A stretch of 64,000 bases of DNA, taken from the NCBI RefSeq assembly GCF_000189635.1, contig NW_002476164.1:1-64000 (forward strand), written 5' to 3'. A model generated the notes under the pieces. That model worked only from the letters and a program-made list of their open reading frames with translations, did no database searches and was not told where the DNA came from. Below are positions 49,301-61,834 of the stretch, piece by piece. Position 1 is the first letter of the stretch. Every line of letters begins with the position of its first letter. Source of the DNA: Tetrahymena thermophila SB210 (taxonomy: Eukaryota > Ciliophora > Oligohymenophorea > Hymenostomatida > Tetrahymenidae). The position numbers were made by a program, and so were the translations under genes.

Positions 49301-50950
49301 ATTAATAAAGATTTGTTGATTTAATTGTTGTTTTTGCTTTTTTATAAGTTTTGTTAATTTAATGTATTTATATATTATAAATTAAATAAATGCCTAATTT
49401 ATAAATTAGCGTTATTAGCTCTATTACATTTTTATTACGAAACTAAATAAAATTAATTAGTTTTTGGTGTAAATGTTGTGAAGATAAAGTTTTGGATTAT
49501 TAAAGAGTTAAGTATATTTAAATTAAGAAATTATATCTTACTTGGTAATAAAGCTAATTAATATTTTTATATATCTGATGCATCAATTTAATTCTGTTAA
49601 AAGCTTACCAACTTTGTAACCCAAAGTAAACAAGTAAAAGCCAAAATTATTTATATGTTTATTATTATCAAATATGCCAGAGTTATTTATTAGATATACT
49701 TGAATAACATGTTTCCATGAATTTTTGAGTTTTCTTTTTAAATATTTAAGTGGAATTTACATTACATGTATTTAATTTACTACTTATGTATTTCTTGAAA
49801 AAATTTCCTAATAAATTTGTACTTTGTAAATAAAAAAATTTAATAAAGATAAAAATAAATAATTGAATTTGAAATAGATCAAATACTCAATTTGTATATT
49901 TCATTTTCAAATAGTTTACTAAAAAATTTACTTAATAACTTATTAATAAATATTTTAATATATATACCTTATTTTTAAGTTAAAAGCGACATACTTTTTT
50001 TATCAATAGAATTGTTAGATTTTGTTGTATTTGAATATTGTATAAAATATTAATGCAGGTAATAATTACTAAATTTAGATAAATTGCATTAAATTTTAAT
50101 AATATTTTAGTATTTATATCATTTTTCATAAAAATAGATTCGTCAAGTATTATAAAAATAGATAAATTTAGATTTGATAAATCTATTTTTGCAATATTTG
50201 CTGTGAGTATAAATTTTTTCTAATCAGTATTAATGCAAATTGATTAAAAATCCTAATCAAAATTATTTAAAAAGTACTTTTAATCTAATTATCAAAAACA
50301 AAAGCTCAACTATTTTTCATTTTCCTTTTTAATTAATTGATAGCCATTTCTTCATATATTTAAATATTTATAGTTACATAGAAATAAGAAAAGATGATTT
50401 AAGTTTAAGCAAAAAAATTTAAATCGCAAAATAAAAAGATTCTCACCTTGATATTTTAATTTCACTTAATTTGAATGTTTTCAATTATATTAAACTTTGT
50501 AAGGCATAAAAATAAAAAATGATAATTCAAATTAAAATATGATTAGTTATAAAAAATTTTCTACTAATATTTTTCTGCTAATTTATTTAAAAATATAATA
50601 TTGATTTGATTACAGACAAATATATGAAAAAGCAAATAATATCACACTAAAATATAAATTTTTTATTATTACATAAAAAAATATCAGATTTTTTATAATT
50701 AATTTCAAATAAGGAATTATAATTTTGAATTCAGATCCGTATGGATGCTAACATGAATATAATATAAAAAATCTTAATATTTATTTAGAAATATAAATTG
50801 TGATTTCTTTTTACTTAAACCTACCCACTTACAACATTACTTCAAATTAATAAATTTTATTGATGAAAAATAAAAAATTTAAAAAAATAGAATACTTTAA
50901 TGGATAATAAAAATTACAAGTATAGTTTTATAATTTTTAGTTTATTATAA
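49301..50950. other. Spacer between transporter A and B, with duplicated segment
   Basis: AT-rich and non-coding as far as I can see. The part 50031-50862 is nearly identical to 55922-56747 downstream of transporter D. In both places it lies beyond the 3' end of the transporter gene, which marks one edge of a segmental duplication. Confidence 0.7.
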
Positions 50951-52540
50951 TCAATAATTTATTTCTTGGTTAGAAATCAATTTCTATTTAATTTCTATTT
51001 TTTGACTAGTTTGCTTTTTGTAAAGCTATTCATGCTAATTTTTTTGAATATCTTTGTAAAGTTCTTAAATGTTGCTAAAGGTAAGCCATTTTGTCTCAAT
51101 AATATACTTTGTTGAAAATAAAAATCCTATAAAAGCAAATGAACCATAAATAATATGATTGATATATTAGTAAGGATTAACCAAAAGACAGAAAGAAATC
51201 AAAAGTCCAAGCCAATTTGCCATAATGCTGTAGTGAAAACCTCTATCTTTAAGGATATCTGATGTCAAAATAACAACTACATGACCTACAGAAAAACTGT
51301 AAGAAGCATAGAACAAGAAAACAAATAGCAAAAAGACGAATTATAGAGTGTAATTTTAGCTGAGGGTTGTAGTAAAGCTACTAATTAAAGCAATAGCAAA
51401 TTAAAATATTGAGCAAACTAAAAAGCCACCAACTATATATTTCTTACGAGCTAATCTACGGTTAAATGCAACACCTAAAGTAGCAACTAATAAGAGGAAA
51501 ATATATGATCCTAAAATAATGCATCGTTGAATTTCATAATCACTAGTAATAAGCCCAACAATCACAGGCGATAAACCTATCATTGCAGTACAGCCAGTCA
51601 TTTGTGAGCAAAAATTAACTACAAGTCCTACTTTTAAACGGTTTTTGTAAGACTAATCATAGTCTTCTATTATCTTAATTTCTTCACTCAAAACGGAGTT
51701 ATAATTAGCATTTACTGCTTCAACGTTTTGATTAAGAGTAAGTTGCTGAGTAGTTTTTATTTCTTAAATATCTATTGATCCTGGGGCCAAATATTATTAT
51801 TCTAGCTATAAAATATATTTTGGTTTGAAAATTTATTCTAGAGCTTCTCTTCCTTTATCTAAGTTATTATTTCTATAGTAATAGTAAGGTGTGTCAACCT
51901 TATAAAAAAATTTTAGGACAACAAGACGCCATATAGAGAAAAAAGCAGGAAAAGCAAACACAAAACGCCAATTATTTCCTATTTCCTAATCATTACTAGC
52001 AAAACTTTACATTGGAATTGAAGTTAAAAATCCTACGATAACTCCAACAAAAACATTTGCTTAGAAGAGTGAACCTGTTTTAGATGCCATATTATCAGGA
52101 GATACTTCACGAATGTAAAGAGGAGTAATCATTAGATCTATTCCACATGTTATTCCCATCAAAAGACGAGCAATCATAAATACATACAAAGATTCAATTT
52201 GAGTGAGAGCAGTTGCAAGCAAAAAAATTAGATCTGATATAATCATGCACTAACGCCTTTCGAATTTAGTAGTGAATAGCGGAGTAAAATAAGATATAAG
52301 AAATCCTGAAACACATATGATAGGTCCAATTAAGAGAGTCATATAACGTGCTTTCACTGATTCAGGCTTATCAGGTAAATCATCGTCATAGATATTTATT
52401 CCATTCATACTTAGAATATAAGCACCAGTAAAAAGCATTTCAGACATGGCATAACCTTGATAGATAGCTCCAGCGCAAACACTTTAAACTCTTGTGAGCA
52501 ATGAAAAATTGGATTTATGTTATTATTCTTCTACTTACAT
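50951..52540 (-). CDS. MFS sugar-transporter-like protein (copy B), 529 aa
   Basis: Single exon, ATG 52540-52538, TGA 50953-50951. Same plan as copy A: TTKFERRQCMIISD, ARLLMGITCGIDLMITPLYI, NRRLARKKYIVGG and IETKWLTFSNIQELY near the C-terminus. The N-terminus (MQVEEQQHKSNFSLLTRVQS) is distinct from the MPGKNYHHISDLSLF type of copies C-E. Its flanks match those of gene D although its coding region does not, which is the key to the cluster's history. The substrate is unknown. Gln codons TAA/TAG cut it into several short pieces in the standard code. Confidence 0.9.
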
Positions 52541-53476
52541 TTATGAATTATAATCGAATAATTTATTTTTTTTAAGTTAATTATTTTTGTTTTTAATTAT
52601 TTATTTCTTAAAATATAGTTGAATATATAAAATACTCAAAATATTTGAATGCATGATAGACAAAATCACTAATATATAATTTATCAGAATTAAAAGTAAA
52701 GGATAGTGAAAGCAAACTTTTAATTATCTTCAAAAATAGAAAAAAGCCAAATCTAATTATTGAATTATTAAGTTAAGATTCCAAATAGGAAATAATTAAA
52801 ATTAAAAAAAGAAAACCCCCACCCTATATATCTCAAACAAAATATTACCTCATTTTAAAAACTTAATATTAATAATTCATCATTAATAGTACTGTTGAAT
52901 TTTGTTAATATTTGTAATTAATGTTAATCATTGTTTATTTTGTTTTACACTTTTTATATTCCCTTTTTGTAAGAATAACCAGAAAGAAAAAAAATAGATT
53001 AGAAAAGGTAATTTAAAGTTACAATCTTTTCTTAAGCAGATTCAAAAAGTAAAAAGAAGAAAAAAAATAAACTAAAAAAGTTTACTCTAATAATAAAAAA
53101 ACAAAAATTATTCAGATTTTTATTTTTTATCAGTACAAATATGTTTTTATTTCTTTTATATTTTAATTATATATGCTATAAATATTTAGGATACTAAGTG
53201 CACCTTTATTTTGTTATTTTAAGCTATCAATTAAAATATTAAACACTAAATTCCACTAATTACTTTAACCTAAATATATGCATTTAATTTTTATTTTTTT
53301 AATATTTTTTAACCTAAAAATTAATAAGAGTCTTTTATAAATGAGAATTGGCAAAACTTTATTTATTTATATTTAAATTTTAATTTATCTGTTAATGAAA
53401 AATAGATAAAGGATGCAAAAATATTATATTTCCAATACAAAAGTAGAATATAAATTATATACTTTAACGTATTTAT
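52541..53476. other. Spacer upstream of transporter B / downstream of C
   Basis: The part 52560-53090 (upstream of B) resembles 59300-59850 (upstream of D). The part 53110-53476 (3' flank of C) is nearly identical to 56960-57319 (3' flank of D) and weakly similar to 59860-60250 (3' flank of E). Confidence 0.7.
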
Positions 53477-55072
53477 TCAAACATTTGAAGTTATTAAATG
53501 CTAAAGTTCAAGGTTTTTATGTATGTTAATTTATTCATTATATATTCTCTCATGCTAGTCTTTTTATATGTCTTTGTAAAGCTCTTGGATATTGCTAAAA
53601 TTTAACCATCTTGTTTCAACAATGTAGTTTATTGAAAATATAAATCCAAAGAATGCAAATGAGCCATAAATTATATGATTTATATATTGATAAGGATTGA
53701 TCAACAATATAAATGAAAAGAAAATTCCAAGCCAATTTGCCATAATGCTATAACTTAAGCCTCTATCTTTGAGAATATCTGTGGTTAATATTACTGTAAC
53801 AGGACCAACAGTAAAATTATATGCAGCATAAAAGAAAAATATAAAGAGCAGAAAGACAAATTAAAGTGTAATATTTTCTTTTAGAGTAGACTTGAAACTA
53901 CTAATTATGGCAAGAATAAATTAAAAAATTGAACATAGCAAGAAGCCTCCAACTAAATATTTCTTACGAGCTAGTTTTCTGTTAAATGCCACTCCTAAAA
54001 CAGCAACAAAGAGAAGGAAAAAATAAGTTCCCAAAATTATGCAGCGTTTAGTCTCATAGTTGCTTGAAATTAGACCGATTACAACACTTGAAAGACCTGT
54101 TAATGCTGTACAACCAGTCATTTGTTAGCAAAAATTAACTACTAGCCCTACTCTCAAACGATTTTTATATGAATGCTCATATTATTTTATAATTTCTACC
54201 TTCTATTAGATATCGAAATTAAATGTTTTTTGCTCTGCTTCTGACTAAAGACCTTATTTTTCTGCTATCTTGCGCTTATGAATATCCTAATGATCTGGGA
54301 CATCTATAGAACTCGGTTTTTAATGCTATTATACAAAGTGGTGAACATATTTCTCTTAGTATATTTACTATAGAGCTTGCTTGCCTTAGTCTTAATTTCC
54401 TTTTCTATAATAATGGTAAGGAGTATCTATTTTGTAAAATACAAGTATTGAAATTATTCTTATTATTGACAAAATAGCAGGAAAGACAAAAACAATTCTC
54501 CATTTATTTCCAATAGGTTAGTCATTGCTAGAAAATTCGTCAACAGGAATTTGCAGTAAAAAAGCAAGGATTGCACCAATAAATATATTTGCTTAGAAGA
54601 TGCAGCCTGTTTTACCAGCCATATTATCAGGAGATATTTCACGGATGTATAAAGGAGTTACTACAAGATCAATTGCACACGTTATACCCATTAAAAGGCG
54701 AGATATCATGAATAGTTCCCAAGTTGGTAGTTAAGTGAAAATAGTTGCTATTAAAAAAATAAGATCTGAAATAATCATGCATTAGCGTCTTTCAATTTTT
54801 GTAGTAAAAAGAGGAATGAAATAAGAAACGATGAAACCAGACACACAAATTATAGGCCCAATAAGTAGAGGCATATAATGAGCATTTTCTGTCTCAGGTT
54901 TACTTGGATCAGACATATCGAAAATATCAATACCACTCTTACTTAAAATATATGCACCAGTGAATAACAACTCTGCCATTGTGTAGCCTTGATATATTGC
55001 TCCAGCGCATACACTCTGAACTCTCAAGAAGAGTGATAAATCTGAAATATGATGATAATTTTTGCCAGGCAT
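53477..55072 (-). CDS. MFS sugar-transporter-like protein (copy C), 531 aa
   Basis: Single exon, ATG 55072-55070 (MPGKNYHHISDLSLFLRVQS), TGA 53479-53477. Motifs as in the other copies: TTKIERRQCMIISD, SRLLMGITCAIDLVVTPLYI, NRKLARKKYLVGG and VETRWLNFSNIQELYKD. The central loop is Gln/Glu-rich (KRKIAEKQGLQSEAEQK). Nearly identical to copy D over the N- and C-terminal parts, but with different residues in the central loop, where D follows copy E. Expected in a cell membrane as a 12-TM sugar or polyol carrier. Confidence 0.9.
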
Positions 55073-57319
55073 TGTATTAATATTTTTATTGTCAATTTAC
55101 CTATTTATAATTTATATTTTTAAGCTTAATCCTATCTATTTTTTTATTCTTATAATAATTATCTTATTAAGTAATAGAAAACTTCTACACAGATATAAGG
55201 CTCAATAAATTGAGAATTATTAATTATTTACCAATCAATAGTAATAAAATTAAACAGAATCTATTGTAAAGAGGATTAATTTATTTAATGATTTGCTTAT
55301 GATTAAGTATTATCAAATTTCTTCTATATTTTTGACAAAAATTATTTAGTTGCAAGTTTTATTTAAATTATGCACTAAATTTATTGTATTTGATGATAAA
55401 TTTTATTCAAACAGCAATTTTCATTTTTTTTTAAGATTACAATCTTCTTATGAATTCTTACACATTTAAAGAAAGTTTAATCTTGTATGAAAATAGCGTA
55501 AATGATATTTTTTAATACAGATCTTAAAAAATAAATCAAATTAGCAAACAAAAATCAATTTAAAATAATTAGTTATATATTTTTACAATCTAAAAATCAT
55601 TTATTATTTTAAAATAAATATTGACAAAAATCTTTTTGTTTATTTTTGAACCCATAAGTTTTAACTAAATTTAAAGATTTATATTTTTAATACATGAATT
55701 AGTTAAATGGTTTCTTATTTACATAAACTTTTTTAATAGAAGTATAAATAAATAAAATATAATAATATATATAATAGAATATAATTTGTTCATTTAATCT
55801 TTTAGTTAAAAAAGTTTATTAAATATATATTTTTTATTTAATTTTATCTTTATATACTACTGTTAATATTTATATAAGCACTTTCTTGAAAGTTAAACTT
55901 TAAAAAGACAAAATTTTTTAATTGAATATTGTATAAAATATTAATGCAGGTAATAATTACTAAATTTAGATAAATTGCATTAAATTTTAATAATATTTTA
56001 GTATTTATATCCTTTTTCATTAAAATAGATTCGTCAAGTATTATAAAAATAGATAAATTTAGATTTGATAAATCTATTTTTGCAATATTTGCTTATAAAT
56101 TTTTTCTAATCAGTATTAATGCAAATTGATTAAAAATCCTAATCAAAATTATTTAAAAAGTACTTTTAATCTAATTAACAAAAACAAAAGCTCAACTATT
56201 TTTCATTTTCCTTTTTAATTAATTGATAGCCATTTCTTCATATATTTAAATATTTATTGTTACATAGAAATAAGAAAAGATGATTTAAGTTTAATCAAAA
56301 AAATTTAAATCACAAAATAGAAAGATTCTCACCATGATATTTTAATTTCACTTAATTTGAATGTTTTCTATTATATTAAACTTTGTAAGGCAGAAAAATA
56401 AAAAATGATAATTCAAATTAAAATATGATTGGTTATAATAAATTTTCTACTAATATTTTTCTGCTAATTTATTTAAAAATATAATATTGATTTGATTACA
56501 GACAAATATATGAAAAAGCAAATAATATCACATTAAAATATAAATTTTTTATTATTACATAAAAAAATATCAGATTTTTTATAATTAATTTCAAATAAGG
56601 AATTATAATTTTGAATTCAGATCCATATGGATGCTATCATGAATATAATATAAAAAATATTAATATTTATTTAGAAATATAAATTGTGATTTCTTTTTAC
56701 TTAAAACCTACCCACTTACAACATTACTTCAAATTAATAAATTTTATGAAAAAAATTGCTATTATTATTTGGTGTATTAAATATAAAAAAAATATTAAAA
56801 AACATTAGGTAGATTTTCAAGAAGTAAAAATGTTTTTAAAATAAATTTCCATTAAAATATTAGCTTTAAATCATAAAAATTAAATGAAATATCACTATCT
56901 GTACCTACTCAGTTCGTGATATTTTAATTACAGGAAAAATGTATAAAAATTGTTAAGATTTTTATTTTTTATCAGTACAAATATTTTTTTATTTCTTTTA
57001 TATTTTAATTATATATGCTATAAATATTTAGGATACTAAGCTGCACCTTTATTTTGTTATTTTAAACTATGAATTAAAATATTAAACACTAAATTCCACT
57101 AATTACTTTATCCTAAATATATGCATTTAATTTTTATTTTATATATATTTTTTAACCTAAAAATTAAAAAGAGTCTTTTATAAATGAGAATTGGCAAAAC
57201 TTTATTTATTTATATTTAAATTTTAATTTATCTGTTAATGAAAAATAGATAAAGGAAGCAAAAATATTATATTTTCAATACAAAAGTAGAATATAAATTA
57301 TATACTTTAACGTATTTAT
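55073..57319. other. Spacer between transporter C and D with duplication edge
   Basis: 55110-55800 (upstream of C) resembles 61840-62540 (upstream of E). 55922-56747 repeats 50031-50862. 56748-56955 matches nothing else I noticed in the cluster. 56960-57319 repeats the 3' flank of C. The spacer is thus a patchwork whose joints mark recombination points. Confidence 0.7.
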
Positions 57320-58915
57320 TCAAACATTTGAAGTTATTAAATGCTAAAGTTCAAGGTTTTTATGTATGTTAATTTATTCATTATATATTCTCTCATGCTA
57401 GTCTTTTTAGGTGTCTTTGTAGAGCTCTTGGATATTACTAAAATTTAACCATCTTGTTTCAACAATGTAGTTTATTGAAAATATAAATCCAAAGAATGCA
57501 AATGAGCCATAAATTATATGATTTATATATTGATAAGGATTGATCAACAATATAAATGAAAAGAAAAGTCCAAGCCAATTTGCCATAATGCTATCACTTA
57601 AGCCTCTATCTTTGAGAATATCTGTGGTTAATATTACTGTAACAGGACCAACAGTAAAGTTATATGCAGCATAAAAGAAAAATATAAAGAGCAGAAAGAC
57701 AAATTAAAGTGTAATATTTTCTTTTAGAGTAGTCTTGAAACTACTAATTATGGCAAGAATAAATTAAAAAATTGAACATAGCAAGAAGCCTCCAACTAAA
57801 TATTTCTTACGAGCTAGTTTTCTGTTAAATGCCACTCCTAAAACAGCAACAAAGAGAAGGAAAAAATAAGTTCCCAAAATTATGCAGCGTTTAGTCTCAT
57901 AGTTACTTGAAATTAGACCAATTACAACACTTGAAAGACCTGTTAATGCTGTACAACCAGTCATTTGTTAGCAAAAATTTACTACTATTCCTACCCTCAA
58001 ACGATTTTTATATGAATTTTCATATTATTTTATAGTTTCTACCTTCTATTAGATATCAGTTTTAAATATTTTTTGCTCTGCTTCTGACAAAAGAGTTTAT
58101 TGTTCTGCTATCTTACGCTAATTAATGGCTTAATGGTCCGGGACATCTATACAACTCGACTTTTAATGCTATTCTACAAAGTGGGGAACATATTTCTCTT
58201 AGTATATTTACTATAGGGCTTCCTTGCCTTAAACTTAATCTCCTTTTCTATAGTAATGGTAAGGAGTATCTATTTTGTAAAATACAAGAATTGAAATTAT
58301 TCTTATTATTGACAAAATAGCAGGAAAGACAAAAACAATTCTCCATTTATTTCCAATAGGTTAGTCATTGCTAGTAAACTCGTCAACTGGAATTTACATT
58401 AAAAAAGCAAGGATTCCACCAATAAATATATTTGCTTAGAACAGGCAACCTGTTTTACCAGCCATATTATCAGGAGATATTTCACGGATGTATAAAGGAG
58501 TTACTACAAGGTCTATTGCACATGTTATACCCATTAAAAGGCGAGATATCATGAATAGTTCCCAAGTTGGTAGCTAAGTGAAAATAGTTGCTATTAAGAA
58601 AATAAGATCTGAAATAATCATGCATTAGCGTCTTTCAATTTTTGTAGTAAAAAGAGGAATGAAATAAGAAACGATGAAACCAGAAACGCAAATTATTAGC
58701 CCAATAAGTAGAGGCATATAATGAGCATTTTCTGTCTAAGGTTTACTTGGATCAGACATATCGAAAATATCAATACCACTCTTACTTAAAATATATGCAC
58801 CAGTGAATAACAACTCTATATTTGTGTAGCCTTGATAAATTGCTCCAGCGCATACACTCTGAACTCTCAAGAAGAGTGATAAATCTGAAATATGATGGTA
58901 ATTTTTGTCAGGCAT
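57320..58915 (-). CDS. MFS sugar-transporter-like protein (copy D), 531 aa, mosaic of C and E
   Basis: Single exon, ATG 58915-58913 (MPDKNYHHISDLSLFLRVQS), TGA 57322-57320. All transporter motifs are present, so it looks intact: TTKIERRQC, SRLLMGITCAIDLVVTPLYI, NRKLARKKYLVGG, VETRW. DNA comparison shows C-like sequence from the 3' flank to about 57960. It is E-like from about 57970 to 58450 (for example GGTCCGGGACATCTATACAA) and C-like again to about 58952. The protein consequence is a C-type transporter with an E-type central loop. Its outer flanks are like those of copy B. Confidence 0.9.
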
Positions 58916-60250
58916 TTTATTAATATTTTTATTGTCAATTTACCTATTTATACAGCTGTTCCTGGTTTTAAAATTCCGCTGATTGGATATATTTAATTAG
59001 CGGAGTTTGTAAAAATATTAATATATAAATGACAAAATGGCAGTTTATGTATTTTTTTTTTTCTTTTTTAAATCAGAATTTATCAGATATACCTTTAATT
59101 AAAAATCAAGGAGAGCATTTTAATTTTTGGTTCCAAAAATTAAATTTTTGCTGTAAATTCCTAAAATTTAATTAAAATATTCGAATTGAAAAAATAGAAA
59201 GAAAAATAAGGTTTAAGTTAATATTTCATTCAAATATATATGAACTGTAAAACCTTCTATTTTACCTAAGAATGTTTTCGAAAAAGCTTTAAAAAAATTT
59301 ATTTATTAAAATTTATAATAATCGAATTATTTATTTTTTATTTAATTGTTTATTTTTTAAATATAGTAGTATATATTAAATACTCTAAATATTATACAGC
59401 ATAATTGGCAAAGTCTTATTACATAATTTATCAGAATTAAAAGTAAAGTATAATAAAAAACAAACTTTTAATTAATTATCTTTGCAAAAATAGAAAAAAA
59501 GCCAAATTTTAATTTTAAATTATTAACTTAAGATTCTAAATAGAAAAGCATTCGAATTAAAAAGGAAATCCCCACCCTACATACCTCAAACAGTATATTA
59601 CCTCATTTTCGAAATTTATTTTTAATATTTCATCATTAATAATACTTTTGAATTTCGTTAATATTTGTAATTAACGATAGTGAATCTTTATATTGTTTCA
59701 CTTTATATATTCCATTTTGTAAAAATAACTAGAAAGAAAAGTAAAAGATAATTGATATTTACAATATCTGCTTAAACAGACTCTAATAAAATAAGAAGAA
59801 ACAAATTAATCTATAAAATTTGACTCCTAATAATCTAAATAAATCAACAAAAATTGCTCAAATTTTTTATTTTTTTTTCATGACAAATATTTTTTAAGTA
59901 TTTCTATTACATTTTAATTATTTTATTCTACAAATATTTAGAACATTGTGCCTTTTTTATATTATTTTTATTTTATTATAAACATCTGTATTTCATTTTT
60001 ATTTTTAATATGATTTTTTTGTGTTTTATTTTTTTGTACTTTCGAATGAATTATGTTCAATCAAAAAGTGTATTCAACAAATTTTAAATTAAAGAGTCTT
60101 TGATGATCGAAAATTCACAAAAATTTATTAATATTTAAATTCTAATTGATATTTTTATGATAAATAGATAAAGTAAGTAAAAATATTATTTTTTCAAAAA
60201 AAATAAATTATGAATTATACATGATACATATTATGCATTTATATGTTTAT
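58916..60250. other. Spacer upstream of transporter D, with a homology breakpoint
   Basis: The first 37 bases (to about 58952) match the upstream region of C. Then comes a less AT-rich segment with a hairpin (58976-59003), then DNA resembling the upstream region of B (59300-59850), then the diverged 3' flank of E. No coding region recognised. Confidence 0.65.
58976..59003. repeat. Imperfect hairpin at the transporter D upstream breakpoint
   Basis: CCGCTGATT (58976-58984) and AATTAGCGG (58995-59003) pair over 8 of 9 positions with a loop of 10 bases. It lies about 25 bp beyond the point where similarity to the upstream region of gene C ends. Confidence 0.6.
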
Positions 60251-61834
60251 TCAAACATTTAAATTCTAAAGTTCAAGGTTTTTATTTAGGTTAATTTATT
60301 CATTATATATTCTCTCATGCTAGTCATTTTCGGTGTCTTTGTAAAGCTCTTGGATATTGCTAAAATTTAACCATCTTGTTTCAGCAATGTAGTTTATTGA
60401 AAATAGAAATCCTAAGAATGCAAATGAGCCATAAATTATATGATTTATATATTGATAAGGATTGATCAACAATATTAATGAAAAGAAAATTCCAAGCCAA
60501 AATGCCATCATGCTATAACTTAAGCCTCTATCTTTGAGAATATCTGTGGTTAATATTACTGTAACAGGACCAACAGTAAAGCTATATGCAGCATAAAAGA
60601 AAAATATAAAGAGGAGAAATATAAATTAAAGTGTAATATTTTCTTTTAGAGTACTCTTGCTACTAATTATGGCAAGAATAAATTAAAAAACTGAACATAG
60701 TAAGAAGCCTCCAACTAAATATTTCTTACGAGCTAACTTTCTGTTAAATGTCACTCCTATAACAGCTACAAAGAGAAGGAAAAAATAAGTTCCCAAAATT
60801 ATGCAGCGTTAAAGCTCATAGTTGCTTGAAATTTGACCAATCACAATGTTTGAAAGACCTATAAATGCTATACAACCAGTCATTTGTTAGCAAAAATTTA
60901 CTACTATTCCTACCCTCAAACGATTTTTATATGAATTCTCATATTATTTTATAGTTTCTACCTTCTATTAGATATCAGTTTTAAATATTTTTTGCTCTGC
61001 TTCTGACTAAAGAGTTTATTGTTCTACTATCTTACGCTAATTAATGGCTTAATGGTCCGGGACATCTATACAACTCGACTTTTAATGCTATTCTACAAAG
61101 TGGGGAACATATTTCTCTTAGTATATTTACTATAGGGCTTCCTTGCCTTAAACTTAATCTCCTTTTCTATAGTAATGGTAAGGAGTATCTATTTTGTAAA
61201 ATACAAGAATTGAAATTATTCTTATTAGTGACAAAATAGCAGGAAAGACAAAAACAATTCTCCATTTATTTCCAATAGGTTAGTCATTGCTAGTAAACTC
61301 GTCAACTGGAATTTACATTAAAAAAGCAAGGATTCCACCAATAAATATATTTGCTTAGAACAGGCAACCTGTTTTACCAGCCATATTATCAGGTGATATT
61401 TCACGGATATATAAAGGAGTTACTATAAGATCAATTGCACATGATGTACCCATTAAAAGACGAGATATCATGAATAGTTCCCAAGTTGGTAGTTAAGTGA
61501 AAATAGTTGCAAGTAAGTAAATGAGATCTGAAATAATCATGCATTAGCGTCTTTCAATTTTTGTAGTAAAAAAAGGAATGAAATAAGAAACAATGAAACC
61601 GGATACACAAATTATGGGGCCGATAAGTAGAGGCATATAACGAGCTGCTTTTGTCAAAGGTTTACTTGGATCAGACATATCAAAAATTTCAATACCATTC
61701 TTACTTAAAATATAATTAACATTGAATAGTAACTCTGAAATCGAATAGCCTATATAAATACCTCCAACACAAACACTTTGAACTCTCAAGAAGAGAGATA
61801 AATCTGAAATATGATGATAATTGCTGCCAGGCAT
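60251..61834 (-). CDS. MFS sugar-transporter-like protein (copy E), 527 aa
   Basis: Single exon, ATG 61834-61832 (MPGSNYHHISDLSLFLRVQS), TGA 60253-60251. It keeps TTKIERRQCMIISD, the PLYI region, the loop 8-9 motif and AETRWLNFSNIQELYKD, so it appears intact. It is four residues shorter than C and D, through a small in-frame deletion after ENITLQ-type residues (near 60655) and a shorter C-terminal tail. The central loop is nearly the same as in D. It is the first gene of the cluster in the direction of transcription. Substrate unknown. Confidence 0.9.
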
